Positions 39,101 to 50,768 of a stretch of 64,000 bases of DNA are shown here, in pieces. The notes under the pieces are model-generated. The model was not told the origin of the DNA and did no database searches. It was given only the letters and a program-made list of their open reading frames with translations. Numbering within the stretch: the stretch's first letter is position 1; each line of letters begins with the position of its first letter. The DNA lies in NCBI RefSeq assembly GCF_021134715.1, contig NC_060021.1, forward strand, positions 9,642,501-9,706,500, given 5' to 3'. The DNA comes from Daphnia pulex (taxonomy: Eukaryota; Arthropoda; Branchiopoda; Diplostraca; Daphniidae). A program made the position numbers and the translations under genes.

Positions 39101-42100
39101 ATGTCCTTGGTTGAGGTGATCCTAGTTGCATCATATTGCCGCCTCGCAACGTGTCTTGGCCCCGAAAGTAATTGTTTTTGTTGTCGTGTTTGTGGTCAAA
39201 CAGGCGAATGTGTAATTGGAGACATCTTTTTAAGATGTTTATCAATGTCAAAGAAAAGTCCTTTCGTTGAGAAAACGAATTTCTCGTGCGAAACTAATTT
39301 GTTTATTTATTTTTTCCTCCCATGCGCTTTTACTTGATCCCCGTACGTAAATTTCATAGAATATTCAGTTTCAGTGCATATTCACGGATTTAGGACGCAA
39401 TAGCCGACAGCCTTTTTTCCCAGTAATAGTGGATCCTTTTGCAGTTTACGTCGTGAAGGATCCCCAAATTGTCGGACCATCCCGGGAGAAAATGCGAGCA
39501 GTATATAAACTGGCAGAAAGAGAAATGCGTTAGGCAATGTCTCTGGCCTTTACCCTGTGGTTTCACCGCAGGGAATGATATCCAAAGTGGGCGTTCGTCG
39601 GAAAAAAATATTCCTTTTTCTTTTTCTTTCTTTCTTCAAGTTTCAAAGAAAAACAGAAATTTCGGGGGAATTCATTTTAACAAGCAATCCACCACTCAAG
39701 TGCACCAAATCCATGGACCCCACTTTTTTTTCCCATTCCGCTATGGGACTTAAAAATCTGAAATAATTCAGGCATATCCAGTTTTTTACTCCGGATTCAC
39801 CTGATGTTGCAGAATTTAAATATTCTCTGCCGTTCGGGAGATATTTAATGTTAAAGTTTGGGTTTTTTCAAATTTTAACAATTCTGGGGGGTCTTTGGTA
39901 TCGCTTTATGGGTAAATGCTAACCTTTAAAAAAAAACAAATTCTCCCAAAAGTTTGCTCGTCCATCCCTCAATACGAATCCAAAAGGAAGTTACATTTTA
40001 GATTAGATTGGCCGAGTTATTCCCAATCTAGTAAAGTGTAATTTTTACAAGTTTCCCACCCAGCCTAGTCGCCATTTTTTATCACTCTCCCTCGCGTTCC
40101 TGGTGGATGACAGCCGAAGCATACGAGTTCTCTGCACCTCGGGCTTCATATTGCCGGCCACTAGACTATATGAAAGGGCCTACAGTATGTCCCCCGGTCT
40201 AAAGTGAAGGCCAGGAAAGCCTAGCTTCGGCTGTCATCCACCAGGAACGCGAGGGAGAGTGATAAAAAATGGCGACTGGGCTGGGTGGGAAACTTGTAAA
40301 AATTACACTTTACTAGATTGGGAATAACTCGGCCAATCTAATCTAGAATGTAAATTCCTTTTGGATTCGTATTGAGGGATGAACGAGCAAACTTTTGTGG
40401 GAATTTGTTTTTTTTTAAAGGTTAGCATTTACCCATAAAGCGATACCAAAGACCCCCCAAAATTGTTAAAATTTGAAAAAACCCAAACTTTAACATTAAA
40501 TATCTCCTGAACGACAGAGAATATTTAAATTCTGCAACAACAGGTGAATCCGGAGTAAAAAACTGGATATGCCTGAATTATTTCAGATTTTTAGGTCTCA
40601 TAGCGGAATGGGAAAAAAAAGTGGGGTCCATGGATTTGGTGCACTTGAGTGGTGGATTGCTTGTTAAATGCGGCAGTAGCTGCGGCATTGTTGATGTTGT
40701 TTAGGGATTTCTTCGACACGCAACAATATCAGTGCAGAAGGGAGAAAATAGAGCCGAGTCTAATAATACATAATCTTGGATATTCGTCGGGGGGATTCGA
40801 TGACAGCGCAGCATCAGTGCCACACTCTCCCACCAAGATCTATTGCAAAGTAGCCAACTTTCTTTTCCTTCTGTACTTGTTTGTTTAGTTCCGTCGGAGG
40901 GAAATACAAATCGGAGATGTCTATAAGCGGGAGGGAAGGAAAATATTGATAAATCGGACAGCAGACTGTTGACAGCAGAGTTAGAGGATACTTTTGCGCG
41001 AGAAATCGATAGCGGGTGGGAACAAGGAGCTGGCTGGAGTGGAGGAGGGCCTCTCCAAGATTCATTTCACGTTTGCCATCTCCGCCCGCACTCAACTCTA
41101 TAAACTCCGTCATTACCGACCAACTTATTCCCAGCGTCATTGTTTTTTCGCGATTCTTTTACCACTCGACTGCCGAGAAAAGAAATCCTTGATCCCTGCG
41201 GCATTCCCATCAATTTCAGAATTAGTCTACCATACACGACGTCTCGCCGTTTGATATATTCTATTTCCATTTTTTTTTCGTCCGGGATTTGGAAGTAACG
41301 GCATCGTCCTTATTATTTTTAGGCTTTTTTAATATGGACCTATGGAAAAAGTAGAATCCATCCATCAGCTGTGCCGCATCTGTTCCACACAAAATAGCCT
41401 GATGTAATAATACCCGAAGCATCTGGGATTATTATCATTTTTTCTTTTTTTTCCCCCGTTGATTATAAAGAGAGAAAACCAACACAATTATCAATCAGGC
41501 GTGATAATATGGCAACGGCCAGGCCCGAGATATTCACATATGTTCGCACGCGACAGGGAATAGGCAAAACAAATTACAGTCCAACCGAATGAAGAGCGAG
41601 GAAACAAGTTGTGGAAATATCTGAAATCCGACCATCCGAATTGGCAGGGAATAAGGAAACTAGAAATATTGAAATCAATAAATAAAAAAAACAGAAATTC
41701 ACACAGTCGTTGAGGATCGACGAATAGAGAGAGAGAGATGCACTCGGGGAAACAATGCAACAGAGAACTACAGAAATCCACTGGCGAAAAAGGTGAATTA
41801 CACCGAACGGGGGAACTAGATTCTCGTTTTCAATCACCTTCCTTTCACTTTGTTATTCTTTCTTTTGCCCTTTTGTTTTGTTTTTTATCTTTCCTTTTGT
41901 CTCTGGCGAATGTTCGAAGAGTGGGAGCTTTGATGTCACATCACGCCCGGCGCTTTGTCCCGCCCGATAGTTTGGTATTCTGCGCCAAACAGCACGAAAA
42001 AAATCCGCCAAATACTTGGGCGCATTGTATTCTCCTTTGGTTTCATATATAGAATCGTATTGGGTTTGAAAGGGAATTTTCGGGGCTCACAGAGTTCTGC

Positions 42101-45100
42101 ACAGATCGATTTTCACATTCACTTTCCGTGTAATACTGTACTACACGTTACTAGTTCTCTTTATATTTCGTAATTTGTCAATGTCAGCCGGTATTATGGC
42201 CACTCCAGGGCTGCTGGACGATCGGGGAATCGGCTTGAGTGGGAAAAAATAAATGGTGTTCACAATCGGAGCTCATATCCTCTGTACTTGAAAGTGTCAA
42301 ACTTGACAAAGCGTTAGCTGCGGAGATGCTGGGCAGAGAAATCGAAGAAACGGCAATCTAATAACAAATATCCAGTCCCCCGAATTTCACCTGAAACTTT
42401 TGACTGCAGTCCATTTTGCAGAGCACTTCATCTTATTATTATAAAATTCTCGTATCAGATAATCATCATGCTGGACGTACAGTACTTTTCGGAAAGTTCA
42501 ATCTAGGCGTGTTTATCCTAAAAGACTTACTGGATTTCTAAAGCCACTCGCCTCTTTTCATTAGCCCATCTCCTGGGGTTGATCTATTTTCCCTCTCTTT
42601 TGTCTTTGGCCGTCCTACAGGCGTACGGTCTAGTCAGGCCTCTCATCACAACAGGCCGCGTAGTACTTTCTGCACTACTATTGTCTTCGCTTATAAATCA
42701 ATAAGAAGAAGAGAGAGGGGGGGTACGAGGAATATCACGATGTAAAAGAACCGGACAAAACACTTACGGACAAAGATATTGGAGAGCAGAGTAGCCGGCA
42801 GACAAAACAGAACGACGAGGATGTCAGCGATAGCCAAATTCACCTGGGGAAATTAATCAGCAAAGGATTACTTCTAGTATGAGTCCTATATATATCACAT
42901 CTTTTGTTTAACATGTTATCTAAGACAGGATAGAATGGGTGGTTGAAGGGGTGTATGCGTCGTTGGGTTCTATTATTATATGAGACTGAGATGAGACTGA
43001 GATCTGCTATTGAATGTTCATTTTGACAAGGAAAAAATGTCTCGCAATTTGATTGGCATTTCTAATAACAAAGTTTCGAAAAGGAGATAATTATTACGAT
43101 AAAGTAGTTGGTGACTGTCCGCATCCGAGGAGCTCTGAAGACGACGGCGACGACCAGACAGTTGCCGACGAGACCCAGTAGGAATACCGACGAGTCTGTC
43201 ATGTTCAGATAATCCAAATCTTGTTTTCAGAATGTGTCACATTATTTAATTATACGCGCCTAAACGGTGACGCACATCTCTCCCGTCCATGAAAAAATAT
43301 GCCCCCCCCCCCAATTTGCGCCCCTTTGCAAAAGATTTTTTTTTTTCTGTTTTAAGTTTCTTACATGCCAGACAGTACACGGTTGTGACGATGGACGAGT
43401 GACGATAAAAGTCATCCTCAGTAGTCCCCGTTTGGCTCCAATTGAAGGCGTCGCTAGTGTTGGCCCATTGCCCGTCAGAATGGACGACGTCCTCGATAGA
43501 GAAGAATTCAGGCTGGTCTGCTGTTATCTGCAAAGAAAACAAACAAAAAAAAAAAAATTCACGAACTATTGTCGTGCCGTTTGAGCGTGCCTTGCGTGCT
43601 ATTATTATTTGAATTCCAACGAATGCTGTTTTTCTTTGTCAAGTTTCCAATAGCTTAAATTATTTCCACCGAAATGTTTCATCATAACACTGAATTTAAA
43701 AGTAACTCGTCTTTTTTTATTTCCCCAGCCTCCCCTGAAAGTCTTACTGTCAACACAAGTAATGCGGTGGAAACATTTGCAAGTGTCCGATTGTTGTATA
43801 AAAGACAATTGAATTGCAAGGGCGCGGCCAGAGCCTCTCACTTATCTCCGTCCGCTATTTCCACGAAAAACAACTACAAACGTTTATTAAATTTCAAATT
43901 TTTCTTTGTTCTTTTGTTTTCCATTTTGGCTCCCGCCGAATCTATTTTTTTTATTTTCTCGCTAGTACGTTGGTTATTGTTTTTAAAAAAATTCTTTTGA
44001 CACACAATAACTACATCCAGCTACATGTATGGCCGGCGTCTCCGTTCGACAGGCCGCTTTTTTTTGCTCGAGATAGGAATTCACAAGTTGTGGCGGTCGC
44101 TCTAGACTATTGTTGAATTTACTGCAGGACACGTGCCCACAACAGACGGAAGGAACTCTCCTCCCGGCTGTCAATATAGGAGAGAAAACAAAAACGAGCT
44201 AGCTGTTAAAAAAGAGATATGGTGAATGTCTGTGCTCCGCGCTGAATGTAAAAACTTATTTAAAGACGACCGAGACAGAGTGTAGTAGCACACCGGCACT
44301 TCGGTAGCTTATTTGACGGACGTCGGACCTCCAGCTCAGTCGTGAAATTATAATAAACGTGCAGAGAATAGCATCCTAACTGTATACGACCGCCGTACAA
44401 CTGAAATATTTAAAAAGATCAGACGTCAAACAGCAGCAGCAGCTATGCCTAAAATACAATTCTAGAGCGGGTTGCGTCCAAAATCCAGAGGTGCTGAATC
44501 CGAAGGGCCTGGTTACGTCAACGTCCCGTGCAGAGTACAAAAGCTATTGGCGCATGTCGTCTCGTATTGATGGCAGCGCTTTTTATTTTGTACATATGTT
44601 TTTTTTTCTTCTTCTTCTAATATGTATGCTGTAGGTTATAAATAAGCCTCTTTTCCGGACGACGTCATTGCTTCTTTAGATTCAGCTGGCTTTGACACTG
44701 CCCATATTGCAACTGCCTGCGTAAAGTTGAATTTAAGAATTTCATTTTTTTTAAAGGGCTATTGACTTTGACTCCTTTCATTCTTTTTTGGGGGGGTTTC
44801 CCGTTTGATTGTGTCGCCCCCCCCCCCCCACTTGAGAGTACTTGTCATGTGTATTTACTGCGCACTTGTATTTGTGTAGCGCTTTGCTCGTTTGACATTT
44901 CCATTCCGTGACGATTCCATTGCAGGCGAACGCGTTTTTATCCGACTACCCGATCATTTCGCTTAGAATAACAGAGGCTGGAATTCTTCCTTTTTAGTTA
45001 CTTGATGCAGTTATTGACATTGCGACCTACATTCGTCGGTTGCACACCCAAGCACATTCGACGTGCACCGCTGAACGCAGTCGAGATTGATGGCGAACGC

Positions 45101-45579
45101 AATGACCCTCCCTCCCCTACAAATAACATAAATACGAATATGAAGTTGCTTTTCATTTGAGTGCTTTATCTTTATCTCTCGCAGTCGCAGCTTATTTTAT
45201 TTGCAGTGTATAGGCTCGTACATATCGTATATCACCAAAATGGGGAGACTTTTACTGATTTCCGAATATACTATGGTATATAGTATATTTCTGGGTAATC
45301 AAAGCTGCCGGCCCGAATAAACAATGAGATCCATCCAAACAAAGAAAGATTGTCCCCCTTTTTTTTAGTGCTGGCCATGAACTATACGAAAGGAATTTCG
45401 GTGCGCTGGCAAATAAATAAAGACAAGCGTCATCGACATATTTGGCACCGAGCGTCTAGCCAACACAATAGTGTTTTGTCCTTTTCATTATTCTGTCGGC
45501 ATTCAAACGAGCTTAGATCAAACGGATATTATGCAATTGGTTATAGACTTACGTTCGTGGAATGGCTGCTGGTCCCCAT
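33135..45579 (-). CDS. TrissinR: Trissin-receptor-like neuropeptide GPCR, 465 aa, 8 exons
   Basis: Coding exons on the minus strand, 5' to 3': 45579-45553, 43527-43365, 43219-43098, 42843-42768, 37823-37792, 37533-37466, 35728-35377, 33692-33135 (stop TAA). The lengths sum to 466 codons. The product is a class A seven-helix receptor: an N-terminal ectodomain with NxT/NxS sites, TM1 with LGLVGN, TM2 with [25 protein letters not shown] carrying the disulfide Cys (about 138) before TM3, and a DR(V) motif in place of DRY at about 162-164. TM5 contains CYLLP, TM6 LSWLPLY, and TM7 NSCINPVLY, followed by a Cys pair (possible palmitoylation) in the tail. IPTESKDA and [13 protein letters not shown] in loop 3/TM6 resemble arthropod trissin receptors as I remember them. 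The class is secure; the ligand is inferred. The acceptor of exon 3 is weak. The start ATG follows a probable 5' UTR intron. Confidence 0.82.
34589..35094 (+). CDS. Candidate small gene nested in the receptor intron, 83 aa
   Basis: Three exons (34589-34640, 34713-34886, 35069-35094) join through GT-AG introns of 72 and 182 nt to give 84 codons including the stop. The gene is on the strand opposite the receptor and sits inside its last intron. The product is hydrophilic, Ser/Lys/Glu-rich, with no signal peptide or membrane segment. It contains [17 protein letters not shown] and, later, [15 protein letters not shown], which may be weakly repeated units. AATAAA motifs follow the stop at about 35112 and 35153, and a pyrimidine-rich stretch precedes the start. 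I do not recognise the family. Translation may instead run through the second donor to a stop at 34927. This rests on frame-consistent splice sites and poly(A) signals only. Confidence 0.45.
38555..39121 (-). other. Unrecognised 188-codon open frame, possibly repeat-derived
   Basis: On the minus strand the frame is open from 39121, just after a TAG, to a stop at 38555; the first ATG is at 39007 (150 codons). The first two thirds look protein-like in composition: [20 protein letters not shown], then [37 protein letters not shown] and [18 protein letters not shown]. The last 50 residues look like translated noncoding sequence. I do not recognise the family. It lies within a receptor intron, about 550 bp from the large inverted repeat, and could be a remnant of a mobile element or of a multigene family. 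Confidence 0.3.
39673..40670. repeat. 1 kb near-perfect inverted repeat (foldback element)
   Basis: The left arm (about 39673-40120) and right arm (about 40224-40670) are reverse complements over roughly 447 nt, differing by scattered single-base changes and small indels. They flank a unique spacer of about 103 nt. Arm ends: left begins cattttaacaagcaatcc, right ends ggattgcttgttaaatg. I see no clear target-site duplication and no transposase. Candidate origins are a foldback/MITE-type element or an inverted segmental duplication. If transcribed within the receptor pre-mRNA, it would form a long hairpin. Confidence 0.9.
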
Positions 45580-46021
45580 CTTAACACCATAACCTCCAAT
45601 GGATTGAATTAGATCTAAGTGCGCAACACTGTTCGAAAAACTCTTGTGTAACTGAGTCGAGTGGATTAATCGAGAGAGAAAATCAACTGGAAGAAAAAAA
45701 ATGCGAATAACTTGTTGTGTGTTGGTTCCGGCGGCGGAATCGTCTGACGATGTGTCGGAACGGACTGTCACGGTAACACTGCGTCAGCGACGCATCAGCA
45801 CAGGCGCTTATTCTGCGTGCTATACTATGCGTTGTCTTGTGCCGAGTTAAAGAGCCCGCCTTTGTCAGTGAAGAAGAAGTTGGCGGCGTGAACCGCGCCG
45901 CCGCCAACCGCCAATGTCTCTACTCCGCCGATCCGACAAGAGTCCCGAAGCGGATTTCTGGGATCTTTTAAAAATAAAAATAAATAAATAACGGAAAAGC
46001 GGAATTTGGAAAATACTTACG
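45580..46021 (-). other. Probable 5' UTR intron and leader exon of the receptor
   Basis: Upstream of the receptor ATG on the minus strand there is an acceptor (CTTCCAG, near 45690), so the first coding exon may begin at about 45690. A consensus donor (GCTGAGC/GTAAGT) lies at 46021/46020. The intervening sequence would be a 5' UTR intron. Further upstream, 46575-46585 contains a TATATA motif usable in either direction. These are motif observations without transcript support. Confidence 0.3.
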
Positions 46022-46099
46022 CTCAGCATTTTCCATCCTTTCTAGATCCACTAGCGCTTATTATTTCTTTCTTCGCAAGTCGTCGGAAAACCCCAATTG

Positions 46100-49000
46100 A
46101 ATTGTAAATCGCTCTTACACTTTTCCCGCGTGCTGGTGATGTCGTCATTAGCTCTCTTGTTCTTCTTCATCATCATCATCATCATCAAAGGACCAACTGA
46201 ACACAGCGGTACGCGGAATCAGCCAAAAGCGATTCTTTCGTGAAATGCGCAAGGCCCTTTGACGTCTCGAACTGCTATAATTCCATTCGATCGGCGCCAT
46301 CGGAGATTGGATTGGTAGTTATTATCAGTTCCGGCTCAATTTTTGTTGTTGCAGGATGTTAGGCAATCTTTTTTTTGTTTTGTTTAATTTGCTTAAACAT
46401 TTTCCCGCGAAATTCAATTTGGCTAATTCACCGCCGTGCGTAGCGACTTGAGCCCAACCAAAATAAAAATGGTAAACAAAGAGAAAAGTTAATCAAGGGA
46501 GAGTGATACAGTGTTGTAATAGCTCCGAGGGCAAAGTGTTCACTGTGTGTAAACCTGTTAAAACTTGGAGAAACTTGAGCATATATAAACGCAGAGGCAG
46601 ACCACAGATCTCAACTTTTGTAGTACTAGCAAAATATTCTATAGAATCTACGCATCTCCGCCACTATATCCATTAACGTTCATAAAAATAAGCCAAGCGT
46701 TTCTATGTGTGGCGTGAGTGAACCCAGTGTATATCAAAGAGCAAACTATGTTGTAGTATTTTACATGCATGAAAGGCTCAGTTTTTTGGTAGGCGTTCCC
46801 GATTGGGGACGGCAGAGGGGGGATCAGCAACAAAATAAAAACTACTCCACATAGCCAACAGCAGTTTCTTTTTTGGGATGCATAGCCAGATAGAGACCCC
46901 CAGCAGCAGCCACTATATGCTATAGTCAATTGCCACTCTTTCGCCGGCCTTCGCATATATGTATCCTGTACACACGCAAACCACTACTGGCCTTTTCCTT
47001 TATTTATAAAAATAGATATTCTCTCTGGTGCTGTTGGTGCTGGTGCAGTGTTTGCTTAGTTCCGTCCCCGTTTTATTATTGCCGTCCCTGTTTCTATTTC
47101 TTTGGCCGGTTGCTTTATGACTCTTTGGGCCAGCACTGTTCGTCTGTTTGCTCGACTTCTCCGTCGTTTTTTTCTTCTTCCTTTTGACCAGCCACCCAGG
47201 ATCAGCGTAGATAGTCATAACAGGAAAGAATCTCGCAGCTGTCGTCACGGCGAATATTATGTGACGGCCTTTGGGCGACCCATGCGCAAGTCCGTCACAG
47301 CCGTTGATCTGCTGCTGTTGTCATTCAGGTTCCGCTCCCGCGGACAATGCAGCCCTGCCCCGCCAATCGCTTTCGTTCGGCGCAACCCCCCCACGTGCGG
47401 CCTTTTTTGTTGTTATGATTCTCCTCCTTTTGACTGTTTGATGGACCAAGAAAAGAATCCATTAGGACACTTTTTTGTTTGGTTTTTGGCAGAAGAAAAC
47501 TGACCTAGATTTCATTTGACACATCCTGCCAAAATATTTGGAGAAAAGGCGCGTTGGATGAGGCCGGCCGGATGCAGAAGGAAAAATGAATGATATGTAG
47601 CGGAACGAATCTTTTTGGATTTCCGCTCTACAACATGTTCTCAATGGTTGTGCCCGTAAGTGCGCGTCGCGCGTCCCCGATCGATATTTGCACGACGACC
47701 AGTCTATCTTTATCTGTTTCGTCATCACCGGGGAATGACGAAAATTGGGTTGACTATTTTCTTTCTTTCTCACTTGGCTTTTATACAGTTTGATTATCGT
47801 CAACGAGTGAATCACGTCACTGGCAACAGCCGTTCAGCATCAGGTGTGGATAATAACCAAAGTTAAGGCTCTCAGTTGCTCACGGTTTTAATCAGTAGAC
47901 ATTATAATGAAACCCGTACAAGGTAACTCTCAACGATGCAATCGCATAGAAAAACTTGCTTCTTATTCACAGAAAAAATACCCCCCCCCCCGCATACGCA
48001 TCCCACTCGCTTTCAATGTGGAAGGGTTGCGAGTTGCACGGATGTTGATTAGTCCTGTGCGCATTTATACCAGTTGGAAAGTCACTTCGACATTGTGACT
48101 GTGTATAGTGACAGACATAGCGAGGAGCAGACCGCCGACAGCCGTTGGCGTGTTACATAATAGACAGGTCGACTCCAATGCCTTCGTAGTTCTTCACCTT
48201 TCATCTCTGCGGAGGTTGCATGGTGTGCGACACCCTCTAATCTTAGTTTCCCCCCCCCCCCCAGCTCTACCCCACCAAATGAATTTCCAATTCTGGCAAC
48301 TGTCAACCGAGCGTTCATCCATCCACTCCCGGTAGTTGATATCCGTTTGCAGGTCACGTTAATCATGAGAGAAGCACTTGATTATAGATGGTAGGGGAAA
48401 GAAAAAAAAGTCTTATTCACTCACGCGTCAAAAGCTCACGAACGAAAAAGCCGAAATGAAGCACTGTTATAGTATTTCCGAGTATTTCTATTTCTTCTTC
48501 TTTTTTTTGTATTGGCTGGCGTAGGTTTCTTTTTTTTTTTTGCCTTCATCTCGATACATAGTATTACGATCGAAATGGGTTGAGCCAGCATTTCCCCCCA
48601 AATTGGATAGCGTGCATGGATTGGGATTGATCCGGAATGTACGGGTTGTATCTGTGTGTGACTCTTCTTCTCCGAGCTACATCCATCAACTGTGTATAAA
48701 AGAAGAACTTTGTGCATTTGAGAGTTGTTTTCTGTTTCCATATTGAAAAATCGATATCGCCATGATAAAAATAATGTCGTTGGGTTTGGAAAGGCGCTGC
48801 GTTTTGGCGATAGAGTCTAAGTTAGTAGCCATTTATCATTTTAAAGTTTAATCAATACGCATTGCCAATATTGGCCAGTCGTATTTTAGTTTTATGAGAT
48901 AACCTTGGGCGGAACAGGAAAGTTATGTTTCTCGTTCGATCCTTTCTCTCCCCTTTTTTTTAGTTTTAGTTTTATTTTTCCGTACTCTCCCTCTAGTGTA

Positions 49001-50700
49001 TCTTGCGAAGAAAAATGGACAACGCCCACCAAAGCAAAAGGAAAAGTAGTTAATGTCGTGGTCCACAAGGATTAGTTCAGTTTTTCCTCTTTCGGCCTGT
49101 CATTTTTCTGTTTGACGACGCCGAAATGGGTTATTCGCAGCGACTGTGCTGATTTCATTTCGCAATTGTGCTGTGTGGTATGACGAATGAAGCGTTTTGG
49201 TGTGGTAATGGATATCTGGACCTGGGACCGTTTTCCTTTTCGGTATGTCCTGATTAATTCTACTTATTGAATAGCGACGAATTCCCACCGTCAGCAATGT
49301 TCGCCTATTATATAACCTCCGACTGGGAAGAGTTCTGGCGCAAAGGGAAACTGCATCGTAATGCAGACCAGTTTTGATGAATGTGTTACACCGTGTGTAC
49401 AACGTTAACGTAATCAAAGTTCTGCAGTACGAAACTCAGAATCAGCCCAAATGTTGTCCATTTTAGCGATGACCAATTCGATAGTGTTTGAGAACAAGTA
49501 GTTTCTTGCATCACGAAAGACGAGGGAAATTTATTAGGACATCGGGGAAACGCTATTAGTATACTCAATCCGACCCATATAATAGGGGTGACCCCAACAA
49601 CCCCACCGTACAACCAAACCAGGAAGATTTTTAAATTAAAAAAAAAAAGTAGATTCTCTAGTTTGTTGCCAACAAAAAAAAACCGGAATTTCTAATTTCC
49701 GCCCAGCGTCAATCGCCACGAGACAAACCAGTTCGTTTTTTTTTTTTTTTTTCATTTCCTGGTAGTCAATAAGAAATGCGTGCGCTCATTTAACAGATGC
49801 GCATCTAAATAGGTTATATTGCCGGTTGCTGCGATTTTATCTAAAGAGGAAACGACAGCAATTTAGTTTTTTAAATAACAATTCAACTCGTCTATTTTCA
49901 ACCCAGGCGACAGTGCAACGTGACCATTTAAGTTTGACTAATCAAAGTCGTTTTCCACGAACCCGAGTCCATTTTCGGATCCGATACTGCGTCTGCTCAG
50001 CCGAAACTAAGTGAGTCAGTTTGAATAGCAGTAACTGGGCAAAAATTCGTCATGGTTAATAGACCAGAATAGATGGGGAGGAACTGCTTTAGCTCACTGG
50101 CCTGACTGGAATTAAGGACCAATCGACTTCCGTTTTGATGGACATGGCTGCTGCTGACGACAGGGTGGTTACCCAGGGTGAATTTATTTTGGTTTTTGTT
50201 TGTTTCTTTCTGTTTTCAAGTTTTTTATTATTTTTGTTGAATCAATATCGATTCACTTTTATAGCCTTTTGCATAATAACAAAACCGTGCGCTCATGACA
50301 GGTGTGCATAAAATGAATAGGTAATTCGTGAAAGAATAAAGGCGGCTGGCGATTGTTTTCTTTTTAAAATTAGAAGAGAAAAGACAAAACATTCATTGCA
50401 TTGATATGTACAGTACAATTTTATAAATTAACATACAAAGTATATGTAAAAAATAAATGGATAAAGGAGAAGAGAAGTGTCGGAAAAAGGTCAATGGTCT
50501 CAAATTTCGCTAACGAAGCGAACGACCATCCATCCATCCATCCGGAAGGAAAAGGAGAAGACAAACAGGCGCGTGGAAAAAGGATAAGTAAAGCCGATAG
50601 TTGCTGTGGGGTGGGGTGTCCGTTTCGCATCCGTCGTCGTCAACCATTTCAAAGCTAAAGCAATCGATCGTCACGTAGAATGTCGTCTATTCACGTGATC
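46100..50700. other. Intergenic region between receptor and carboxypeptidase
   Basis: No coding exon is supported. Visible items are a CAT trinucleotide run (about 46165-46188), C runs (about 47982 and 48250), a CATC tetranucleotide run (about 50527-50541), T/A tracts and a TATATA motif near 46578. The longest open frame (47102-47503, plus) is Arg/Phe/Cys-rich, lacks motifs and begins inside other open frames, so I treat it as chance. The carboxypeptidase poly(A) signal (minus-strand AATAAA near 50715) lies at the right end. Confidence 0.5.
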
Positions 50701-50768
50701 AGTCTTCTCCTTTTTTATTATTTTTAATGAATTTTCGTTCCGGTCGGCTGATTCCGTGATTGAATTCC

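Noticed and set aside
46575..46620. TATA promoter driving a plus-strand gene
   Set aside because: The TATATA motif can be read both ways and no plus-strand coding sequence follows. It may serve the receptor on the minus strand instead.
47102..47503. Plus-strand ORF of 133 codons
   Set aside because: Low-complexity Arg/Phe/Cys-rich translation without motifs or convincing splice neighbours.
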